From JBEVMS01 sp040508515 (GTDB lineage Bacteria; Pseudomonadota; Gammaproteobacteria; Xanthomonadales; Rhodanobacteraceae), in contig JBEVMS010000344.1 in the NCBI GenBank assembly GCA_040508515.1, forward strand, positions 1 to 6,509: a stretch of DNA of 6,509 nt. The letters are read 5' to 3'. The translations under genes and the position numbers were made by a program. Below the pieces are notes generated by a model. It was not told the DNA's origin. It did no database searches and saw only the letters and a program-made list of their open reading frames with translations. Below, one piece after another: positions 1-5,666 of this stretch (positions are counted from its first letter, which is position 1; each line of letters begins with the position of its first letter).

Positions 1-115
1 GGTGTACCGATCGGCTCACCGCTGGCTGCGGCGACGGGTGCCGCGCGGACAAGACGGCAGGCGATTCACACGAGGCGATGTGCGTACCTGGAACCCACAG
101 ACCTGAAGATCCAAA
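1..115. other. Unassigned left edge
   Basis: No gene can be supported here. Frame 1 of the plus strand is open from the window edge through the tRNA to a stop near 284. It shows no recognisable protein motif, and its right half is simply the tRNA read backwards. The first 20 bases form an imperfect palindrome (GGTG and CACC arms around CCGATCGG) that is cut by the window edge and cannot be interpreted. This stretch lies downstream of the tRNA terminator. Confidence 0.4.
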
Positions 116-144
116 AACGAAAAAGCCCGCATCGCTGCGGGCTT
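116..144 (-). terminator. Intrinsic terminator of tRNA-Leu
   Basis: On the minus strand an 8-bp perfect stem (AAGCCCGC at 123-130 with GCGGGCTT at 137-144) closes a 6-base loop at 131-136. It is followed by a T-rich run (TTTCGTTTTT, the complement of about 113-122). This is the standard Rho-independent layout. It begins about ten bases past the tRNA CCA end, so it should end the tRNA transcript. The opposite strand lacks a good T-tract, so it probably works in one direction only. Confidence 0.88.
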
Positions 145-154
145 CGTCTACAAT

Positions 155-239
<85 letters not shown>

Positions 240-278
240 AGGTGGTCCACGTTGCCGCGAGGGCTGCGTGAGCCGCGT

Positions 279-307
279 AATTTAGGCACTGACCCAAGTA
301 TTGTCAA
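279..307 (-). promoter_or_regulatory. sigma70 promoter of tRNA-Leu
   Basis: Read on the minus strand, a perfect -35 hexamer TTGACA (302-307) is followed by an exactly 17-base spacer (285-301) and the -10 element TAAATT (279-284, four of six consensus bases). The bases just downstream are G+C-rich (ACGCGGC), as in stable-RNA promoters under stringent control. The expected start near 272 leaves a leader of about 33 bases before the mature tRNA 5' end at 239. The plus strand of the same -35 reads TTGTCA, but no well-spaced -10 follows it, so the rnr promoter is not identified. Confidence 0.8.
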
Positions 308-360
308 CACTAATTTCATCGCGCGTGGGAAAATTCTGCGCGGCGCATCATCGGTTCATC

Positions 361-364
361 AGGA
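361..364 (+). promoter_or_regulatory. Ribosome binding site deciding the rnr start
   Basis: AGGA lies seven bases before the GTG at 372. The frame stays open upstream to a TTG at 252, but that extension would code across the minus-strand tRNA promoter (279-307) and begin only 12 bases from the tRNA gene. It also resembles no RNase R sequence I know. The binding site therefore supports GTG 372 as the real start. Confidence 0.7.
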
Positions 365-371
365 CGACTAC

Positions 372-2894
372 GTGACTAGAAGAAAAAGCGGTAAGCCATC
401 AAGTACTTCCAAGGCATCACCACCGACCGAGGGGGCTGCCAAGCCGCCGCGCCGCAAGCCGGGGGGCAACGAGGGGGCCGCACCGAGCAAGCCGCGGCGA
501 CGCGGTGCGGCGGGCGCAGCCGACCCGTATGCCGCGCGCGAGGCGCAGCGCTACGAGCGGCCGATCCCCAGTCGCGAGGCGATCATCGCCTTGCTGGACG
601 AGCGTGGTGAGTTGTTGACCGAGGCGGTCATCGCCGAATCGCTGAAGCTGTACGAGGCCCAGGATATCCAGGCGCTGCACAAGCGACTGGGCGCGATGGT
701 GCGCGACGGCCAACTGCTGCAAAACCGTCGTGGCGCCTATGCGCCGGCGCGCAAGCTGGATCTAGTTGCCGGCGTGGTGTTGGCCAATGCCGAGGGTTAC
801 GGCTTTCTGCGCCCGGACGAAGGCGGTGAGGATCTCTACATCTCGCCGCAGCAGATGCGCACCGTGATGCACGGCGATCGCGTGCTGGGCAGCGTGGTTG
901 GCATCGACCGGCGCGGGCGCAAGCAGGGCGCCATCGTCGAGGTGTTGCAGCGACGTTCGCCGCGCCTGGTCGGGCGGGTGGTGATCGACAACGGTGTGAC
1001 GTTGGTGACGCCCGACGATCGGCGCTTGCATCAGGACATCCTGATCAAACCCGGTCAGGAGCAGGGCGCGCGTTCGGGGCAGATCGTGGTGGTCGAGATC
1101 ACCGAGCCGCCGACCCAGCATCGCGGTCCGCTGGGTGAGATTCGCACCGTGCTGGGCGAGCGCCTGGCGCCGTCGCTGGTAGTGGAGATGGCGATCGCCA
1201 GCCACGACCTGCCGAACGAATGGCCGGCCGAGGTGCTGCGCGATGCGGCGAATGTCGAGCCGAAGGTCACCGCCGCTGAGCGCGAGGGCCGCGTAGACCT
1301 GCGCGCCTTGCCGCTGGTCACCATTGATGGCGAGGACGCACGCGACTTCGATGATGCGGTCTACGCCGAGCCGCGCCGTGGCGGCGGTTATCGGCTGATC
1401 GTGGCGATTGCCGACGTCTCGCATTACGTGCAAGTGGGCAACGCGTTGGATCGCGAGGCCTACGAGCGCAGCACCTCGACTTATTTCCCCGGCTTCGTGG
1501 TGCCGATGCTGCCGGAGACCTTGTCCAACGGCATTTGCTCGCTCAATCCGGATGTCGAGCGGTTGTGCATGGTCTGCGACATGACCGTGGACCCCGACGG
1601 CGAAGTGTCCAAGGCCAAGTTCTATGACGCGGTGATGCTCTCGCACGCGCGGCTGACCTACAACAAGGTGTGGCAGGCGATCGGCGAGCGCGACGCCGAT
1701 GTGCGCGGCGAAGTGTCCGACGTGCTGCCGCAGTTGGAGCATCTGCATGGGCTCTATCAACTGTTGTCGGCGCAACGCCGTCATCGCGGCGCGATCGATT
1801 TCGAAACGCCGGAAGTGAAGTTCCGCCTCGACAACACCGGCAGCGTCGAGTCGATGGGCGCCAGCGAGCGCAACGACGCGCACAAGCTGATCGAGGAATG
1901 CATGATCGCGGCCAACGTGCAGGCGGCGTTGTACCTCAGCAAGAAGAAAATCCCCGCGCTGTACCGCGCGCATGAGCCGCCGCCGACCGAGAAATACGAA
2001 GATCTGCAACGCTTCCTGCGCGAGTTCAAGTTGTCGATGCCCTCGCAGGAGGAAGTCACGCCGGCAGACTTCTCCGAGCTGCTGCGGCAGATTCACGATC
2101 GCCCCGAGCGCGAATTGATCCAGTCGGTGCTGCTGCGCGCGCAGAGCATGGCGGCCTATCAGCCGGAGAACTACGGGCATTTCGGCCTGGCGCTGGAAGC
2201 CTATGCGCACTTCACTTCGCCGATCCGCCGCTATCCCGATCTGCTGGTGCACCGGGCCATTCGCTACACCTTCGGCAAGGGCCGGCCGGAGGGTTACAGC
2301 TACACGCCAGCGCAGATGGCCGCCATGGCCGTGCATTGCTCGCAGCGCGAGCGCCGCGCCGAAGAGGCCGAGCGCGACGTGGACGAGCGCTTCAAGTGCG
2401 CATGGATGGAAAAACATGTCGGCAGCGCTTTCGACGGCGTGGTCACCGGCGTGACCTCGTTCGGCCTGTTCGTCGAGTTGAACGATTCGAAAGTCTCAGG
2501 CCTGGTGCACATCAGCCAGTTGGCCAACGACTATTACCACTTCGATCCGGCACGCAAGCTGCTGCAAGGCGAGCGCACCGGCGAGATTTTCCGGCTCGGT
2601 GACCACGTGCAGATCCAGGTGCTGCGCGCCAGCCTGGAGGATCGAAAGATCGACTTCAAACTATTGCGCAAATACCTCAATGGCGATGCAGCGCGTCCGC
2701 CGGTGAAGCGCGCCGCGGCGCCGAGCAAGGTCGAGCACGCGCCGCGCAAGGCGTCTTCAGGCGGCGGTTTTGTCAGCAAGGTCTTTGGCATGTTCAAGAG
2801 CAAGCCCAAGTCCGCCGCGGCAAGCCCGACCGAGTCTCCCAAACCCAAGAACCGGGCCGCCGCCAAGAGCGCCGGTCGACGTAAAGGCAAGTAA
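372..2894 (+). CDS. rnr: Ribonuclease R (3'-5' exoribonuclease)
   Basis: An 840-residue protein (E. coli RNase R has 813) that processively degrades RNA from the 3' end, including structured RNA. In the family it acts in rRNA turnover, mRNA decay and tmRNA-linked quality control. Visible domains: basic Pro/Ala/Arg-rich leader 1-50; winged-helix domain about 67-124 opening with PIPSREAI; two cold-shock OB folds about 131-180 and 201-285; the RNB catalytic domain from about 305; S1 domain about 686-766 (FDGVVTGVTSFGLFVEL); basic tail 767-840. The catalytic motif TIDGEDARDFDDAV is intact, with metal-binding Asp319, Asp325, Asp327 and Asp328 corresponding to E. coli Asp272, 278, 280 and 281. The ribonuclease II signature is at His603-His627 (AHFTSPIRRYPDLLVH). 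Homology to E. coli resumes at DPYAAREA (51-58), so about 47 residues at the N-terminus are extra. The stop codon overlaps the rlmB start (TAATG). GTG start chosen on the AGGA site; identity is secure. Confidence 0.97.
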   Translation: MTRRKSGKPSSTSKASPPTEGAAKPPRRKPGGNEGAAPSKPRRRGAAGAADPYAAREAQRYERPIPSREAIIALLDERGELLTEAVIAESLKLYEAQDIQALHKRLGAMVRDGQLLQNRRGAYAPARKLDLVAGVVLANAEGYGFLRPDEGGEDLYISPQQMRTVMHGDRVLGSVVGIDRRGRKQGAIVEVLQRRSPRLVGRVVIDNGVTLVTPDDRRLHQDILIKPGQEQGARSGQIVVVEITEPPTQHRGPLGEIRTVLGERLAPSLVVEMAIASHDLPNEWPAEVLRDAANVEPKVTAAEREGRVDLRALPLVTIDGEDARDFDDAVYAEPRRGGGYRLIVAIADVSHYVQVGNALDREAYERSTSTYFPGFVVPMLPETLSNGICSLNPDVERLCMVCDMTVDPDGEVSKAKFYDAVMLSHARLTYNKVWQAIGERDADVRGEVSDVLPQLEHLHGLYQLLSAQRRHRGAIDFETPEVKFRLDNTGSVESMGASERNDAHKLIEECMIAANVQAALYLSKKKIPALYRAHEPPPTEKYEDLQRFLREFKLSMPSQEEVTPADFSELLRQIHDRPERELIQSVLLRAQSMAAYQPENYGHFGLALEAYAHFTSPIRRYPDLLVHRAIRYTFGKGRPEGYSYTPAQMAAMAVHCSQRERRAEEAERDVDERFKCAWMEKHVGSAFDGVVTGVTSFGLFVELNDSKVSGLVHISQLANDYYHFDPARKLLQGERTGEIFRLGDHVQIQVLRASLEDRKIDFKLLRKYLNGDAARPPVKRAAAPSKVEHAPRKASSGGGFVSKVFGMFKSKPKSAAASPTESPKPKNRAAAKSAGRRKGK

Positions 2895-3640
2895 TGAGCG
2901 AGAGCTGGATCGTAGGAATCAACCCGGTCGAGGGCGCGTTGAGCAACGACGCCGAGCGGGTGCGCGAGGTGCTGATCGAACAAGGTCAGCGCAACGCGCG
3001 CATCCAGGCGCTGGCCGCGCAGGCCAAGGGTCTGAATATTCCGGTGCATGCGCGTCCGCGCGAAGATCTGGACAAGCTGGCGGGTGAGGCACGTCACCAG
3101 GGCGTGGTCGCGCTGTACGAGCCGCCGGCGATGGCCGGCGAGTCGGACCTGGCCGATCTGCTGGAACGTGACGGCCCCGAGGCGTTGGTGCTGGTGCTGG
3201 ACGGGGTCACCGATCCGCATAACCTGGGCGCATGTCTGCGCAGCGCCGCGGCGGCGAAAGTCACTGCGGTGATCGTACCGAAGGATCGCGCGGTCGGGCT
3301 GACGCCGGTAGTGCGTCGGGCTTCGGCGGGCGGTGCCGATCGGGTGCCACTGATCGCGGTGATCAATCTGGCGCGCAGCCTGCGCACGCTCAAGGACGCC
3401 GGGGTGTGGATCACCGGGCTGGATGGTGAGACCGAAAAGTCGATTTATCAGATCGACTTCAAGGGACCGGTGGCCTTGGTGTTGGGCAGTGAAGGGGAGG
3501 GCATGCGTCGGCTCACGCGCGACACTTGCGACTTCGTGGCCAAGATCCCGATGCCCGGCAGCATGGAAAGCCTCAACGTTTCCGTCGCGACCGGCGTCGT
3601 ATTGTTCGAGGCATTGCGCCAACGGAGTCTAAAACGGTGA
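2894..3640 (+). CDS. rlmB: 23S rRNA (guanosine-2'-O-)-methyltransferase RlmB
   Basis: A 248-residue SpoU/TrmH-family methyltransferase (E. coli RlmB has 243). In the family it uses S-adenosylmethionine to 2'-O-methylate G2251 in the P loop of 23S rRNA, as a knotted (SPOUT) dimer in the cytoplasm. The N-terminal substrate-binding domain (about 1-75) starts with the typical IVGINPVEGAL. The three SPOUT motifs are intact: motif 1 at DPHNLGACLRSA (Asn110, Arg116), motif 2 at GSEGEGMRRLTR (from Gly198), and motif 3 at SLNVSVATGVVLFEALRQ (from Ser226, with Asn228). The ATG shares its A with the rnr stop codon. An AAGG about six bases upstream, inside the last rnr codons, can serve as ribosome binding site, so the two genes are probably translationally coupled. 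rnr–rlmB is a long-known gammaproteobacterial gene pair. RlmB rather than TrmH is favoured by the near-identity of all motifs with E. coli RlmB. Confidence 0.96.
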   Translation: MSESWIVGINPVEGALSNDAERVREVLIEQGQRNARIQALAAQAKGLNIPVHARPREDLDKLAGEARHQGVVALYEPPAMAGESDLADLLERDGPEALVLVLDGVTDPHNLGACLRSAAAAKVTAVIVPKDRAVGLTPVVRRASAGGADRVPLIAVINLARSLRTLKDAGVWITGLDGETEKSIYQIDFKGPVALVLGSEGEGMRRLTRDTCDFVAKIPMPGSMESLNVSVATGVVLFEALRQRSLKR

Positions 3641-3933
3641 ATCTCTTCTGGTACGACTGGGCCGGTTACCTGGGTGTGTTCTTGCTGTTGCTGGCGTTTT
3701 TGCTGCTGCAGGCACACAAACTCAGCGGCGTCGGCCTGGTCTACCAGATAATGAACATCGTCGGCGCACTGGCATTGCTGCTGTCGCTGGGCTTTGGCTT
3801 GGCGCCGATTGCTTGGCCGATTTTCTCGTTCGAACTGGCGTGGCTGCTGATCGGCGTATTCGGCGTCGTCCAGACCCAGCGTCGGCGGCGCGCCCTACGC
3901 CGCGATGGCATGACACTGCCGCCGTCGATGTGA
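3637..3933 (+). CDS. Small three-helix membrane protein, CBU_0592-like, function unknown
   Basis: A 98-residue predicted inner-membrane protein. The GTG at 3637 overlaps the rlmB stop as GTGA, with GGAG nine bases upstream (3624-3627). The frame stays open further upstream, but only inside rlmB, so GTG is the likely start. Three hydrophobic segments are visible: about 8-26 (WAGYLGVFLLLLAFLLLQ), 38-57 and 59-78. A polar Arg-rich tail follows (QRRRRALRR, 81-89), which by the positive-inside rule should be cytoplasmic. The pattern of an N-terminal DWAGYLG, a central VYQIMNIVGALALLLS and a third-helix FELAWLLIGVFGV matches my recollection of the CBU_0592-like family of short membrane proteins with no known biochemical role. 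There is no signal-peptide cleavage site or catalytic motif. Its position suggests co-expression with rlmB. The family name is from memory; that it is a real membrane protein gene is well supported by its composition and start signals. Confidence 0.8.
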   Translation: MNLFWYDWAGYLGVFLLLLAFLLLQAHKLSGVGLVYQIMNIVGALALLLSLGFGLAPIAWPIFSFELAWLLIGVFGVVQTQRRRRALRRDGMTLPPSM

Positions 3934-3941
3934 CGGCGGCA
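3917..3941 (+). terminator. Strong hairpin over the stop codon of the membrane-protein gene
   Basis: A perfect 10-bp G+C-rich stem, TGCCGCCGTC (3917-3926) with GACGGCGGCA (3932-3941), encloses a 5-base loop (3927-3931). The TGA stop (3931-3933) lies at the loop and right arm. No T-tract follows on either strand (plus: AGACCTGCGTGTTTG), so it is not a canonical intrinsic terminator. It may be a 3'-end-stabilising hairpin or work together with Rho. The plus-strand cluster has no better candidate for its end. Confidence 0.5.
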
Positions 3942-4010
3942 AGACCTGCGTGTTTGTCCGGCTTGTTTGCGGCGTTACGAAGGACAAGTAGCACCGAGCC
4001 TAGGGAGTGG

Positions 4011-4043
4011 GGCTGATGCCATGTGCTTGTTGGCAGTTCAGCC
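4011..4043. other. Bulged hairpin in the convergent gap
   Basis: GGCTGA (4011-4016) pairs with TCAGCC (4038-4043), and TGCCA (4017-4021) pairs with TGGCA (4031-4035). The result is an 11-bp stem with a 2-base bulge (4036-4037) and a 9-base loop (4022-4030). It sits between the plus-strand cluster ending at 3933 and phoU ending at 4079, and can form in either transcript. There is no T-tract on either side, so a role as a two-way transcript end is only an inference. Apart from this and the hairpin at 3917-3941, I see nothing in 3934-4078. Confidence 0.45.
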
Positions 4044-4078
4044 GCACCAGGGGCGACGCGCAGCAGCGCTTACTCTGG

Positions 4079-4795
4079 TCAATTGCCCAGCCGGGTGAGG
4101 TCGGGGTTGGAGGTGAAATCGCGTTTGCTGCGTTGCTTGGTCAGTGGCTCGCCGTGGACTAGGTACCAGACGTTTTCGGCGACGTTGGTGGCGTGGTCGC
4201 CAATCCGCTCGATGTTCTTGGCCATGAACAGCAGATGGGTGCAGGGCGTGATGTTGCGCGGGTCTTCCATCATGTAGGTCAGCAGCTGACGGAAGTAGCC
4301 GGTGTAGGCCTCATCCAGTACCGCGTCGCTCTTCCACACTTTGTAAGCGCGTTCTGCGTCGCGGTCGCGGTAAGCCAAAAGCACTTCGCGTACTTCTTCG
4401 GCGGCCAGCTTGGCGAGTTGGCCCAGGCCGGTCGCGGGTGCTACCGGCGCCACCATCGACAATGGGATGGAACGCTTGGCGACGTTGGCGGCGTAATCGC
4501 CGATGCGCTCGATGTCCGCTGCGATGCGCAGCGCAGCCAGCACGTTGCGCAGATCGCTGGCGATCGGCGCGCGCAACGCCAGCAGGCGGATGACGTCGTG
4601 GCTTATTTCCTGCTCAAGTTGATCGATCGCCTCGTCATTGCCCACCACATGCTGGGCGGCGCGTTCGTCGCGGCGTTCCAGTACGTCGATCGAGGCCTCC
4701 AATTGGCTGACCGCCAGCTCGCCCATGCGCACGATTTCGCCGGTCAGCCGTACCAGTTCGTCGTCATAGCTCTTGATGATGTGTTCCTTGGCCAT
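4079..4795 (-). CDS. phoU: Phosphate transport/signalling regulator PhoU
   Basis: A 238-residue all-helical cytoplasmic protein (E. coli PhoU has 241). In the family it links the PstSCAB transporter to the PhoR/PhoB two-component system, keeps the Pho regulon off when phosphate is plentiful, and limits phosphate uptake. Both PhoU repeats are present, each with the metal-binding ExxxDxxxN signature: IERIGDYAANVA (Glu96, Asp100, Asn104) and IERIGDHATNVAE (Glu196, Asp200, Asn204). The N-terminus, beginning MAKEHIIKSYDDEL, is a typical PhoU start. The ATG has GAGG ten bases upstream, a somewhat long spacing, and no better start is evident. It is the last gene of the pst cluster, 67 bases after pstB, and converges on the rnr–rlmB cluster. 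No frameshift or missing key residue was seen. Confidence 0.96.
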   Translation of the reverse strand: MAKEHIIKSYDDELVRLTGEIVRMGELAVSQLEASIDVLERRDERAAQHVVGNDEAIDQLEQEISHDVIRLLALRAPIASDLRNVLAALRIAADIERIGDYAANVAKRSIPLSMVAPVAPATGLGQLAKLAAEEVREVLLAYRDRDAERAYKVWKSDAVLDEAYTGYFRQLLTYMMEDPRNITPCTHLLFMAKNIERIGDHATNVAENVWYLVHGEPLTKQRSKRDFTSNPDLTRLGN

Positions 4796-4862
4796 GCGAA
4801 GGGTGCCTCAAAGTAGGGTGGTGCGTGGTGGGTAATCGGGGGCGTGACGAACGTGAGGCGGT
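4796..4862 (-). other. C-rich, G-poor pstB–phoU spacer
   Basis: The RNA made across this 67-base spacer is strikingly C-rich. In the stretch opposite 4801-4858 I count about 29 C against 9 G, with repeated CACC/CCACC units and little secondary structure. This composition is what Rho loading (rut) sites look like. No -35/-10 pair for a separate phoU promoter is convincing. The only recognisable gene signal is GAGG, about ten bases before the phoU ATG. The 11-base palindrome CGGTTTAACCG (4859-4869) overlaps the pstB stop and is too short to interpret. Confidence 0.4.
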
Positions 4863-5666
4863 TTAACCGAAGCGACCGGTGATGTAATCCTCGGTCTGCT
4901 TCTTGCTGGGCTTGGTGAAGATTTTTTCGGTGCGATCAAATTCGATCAGCTCGCCCAAGTACATGAAGGCGGTCAGGTCCGATACGCGCGCGGCCTGCTG
5001 CATGTTGTGGGTGACGATGACGATGGTGTACTCGTGCTTGAGTTCTTCCACCAACTGCTCGATGCGGCTGGTGGCAATCGGGTCCAGTGCCGAGGTGGGC
5101 TCATCCAGCAGCAGCACTTCGGGCTTGAGCGCGATGCCGCGCGCGATGCACAGACGCTGCTGCTGGCCACCGGACAGGCCCAGCGCATTCTGCTTGAGTT
5201 TGTCCTTGACCTCGTCCCACAGCGCGGCGCTGCGCAGCGCCTGTTCCACGCGGTTTTCCATCTCGGCCTTGGACAGGCGTTCGTGATGGCGGATGCCGTA
5301 GGCGACGTTCTCGAAGATCGTCATCGGAAACGGCACCGGCTTCTGAAACACCATGCCGATCTTGCTGCGCAGGCGGTTCATCGAGTACTTGGGATCGAGG
5401 ACGTTTTCGCCATCCAATTCGATGGAACCTTTCGCTTCCAGCTTGGGATAGATCGCGTAGATGCGGTTGAACACGCGCAGCATGGTCGACTTGCCGCAAC
5501 CGGAGGGACCGATGATTGCGGTGACCTTCTTCTCCGGGATGTCCATGCTGATGCTTTTAAGCGCATGGAAGCCGTTGTAGTAGAAGTTGAGGTCGCGCAC
5601 CTTGAGCTTGGTGGGCGCCAGGGCGGCGGCCTGTGGTTGGATGCCGACGGTGGCGGACTCAGTCAT
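4863..5666 (-). CDS. pstB: Phosphate ABC transporter ATP-binding protein PstB
   Basis: A 267-residue ATPase (E. coli PstB has 257) that powers high-affinity phosphate import through the PstC–PstA channel at the inner face of the membrane. All nucleotide-binding elements are intact and in order: Walker A GPSGCGKST (53-61), Q-loop Gln108 in VFQKP, ABC signature LSGGQQQR (164-171), Walker B VLLLDEP (184-190) with catalytic Glu189, D-loop SALD (192-195), and switch His220 in VTHN. Other PstB hallmarks are FYYNGFHALKSISM after the leader, NRIYAIYP near residue 67, VPFPMTIFENVAYGIR after the Q-loop, and the C-terminal end YITGRFG. The first 18 or so residues are a short Ala/Pro-containing leader not needed for the fold. 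The ATG overlaps the end of pstA by 8 bases and has AAGG seven bases upstream inside pstA, so coupled translation is likely. It belongs to the phosphate-starvation (Pho) regulon by family; no Pho box lies in this window. Confidence 0.97.
   Translation of the reverse strand: MTESATVGIQPQAAALAPTKLKVRDLNFYYNGFHALKSISMDIPEKKVTAIIGPSGCGKSTMLRVFNRIYAIYPKLEAKGSIELDGENVLDPKYSMNRLRSKIGMVFQKPVPFPMTIFENVAYGIRHHERLSKAEMENRVEQALRSAALWDEVKDKLKQNALGLSGGQQQRLCIARGIALKPEVLLLDEPTSALDPIATSRIEQLVEELKHEYTIVIVTHNMQQAARVSDLTAFMYLGELIEFDRTEKIFTKPSKKQTEDYITGRFG

Noticed and set aside
252..371. N-terminal extension of rnr from a TTG at 252
   Set aside because: It would code across the tRNA promoter, lacks a ribosome binding site and resembles no RNase R sequence I know. 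GTG at 372 has AGGA at good spacing.
762..2417. 551-residue minus-strand open frame inside rnr
   Set aside because: It is an antisense shadow of a high-G+C gene: His/Arg/Gln/Ala-rich with no motif, while the plus frame carries the complete RNase R domain set.
2534..3622. 362-residue minus-strand open frame across rnr and rlmB
   Set aside because: Same kind of shadow; it spans two real genes with intact conserved motifs and has no recognisable domain of its own.
4193..4816. 207-residue plus-strand open frame opposite phoU
   Set aside because: PhoU on the minus strand has both metal-binding repeats; the plus frame has biased composition and no motif.
4796..4862. Separate phoU promoter or Pho box in the pstB–phoU spacer
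   Set aside because: No -35/-10 pair and no pair of Pho-box repeats could be found; the spacer is simply C-rich on the coding strand.
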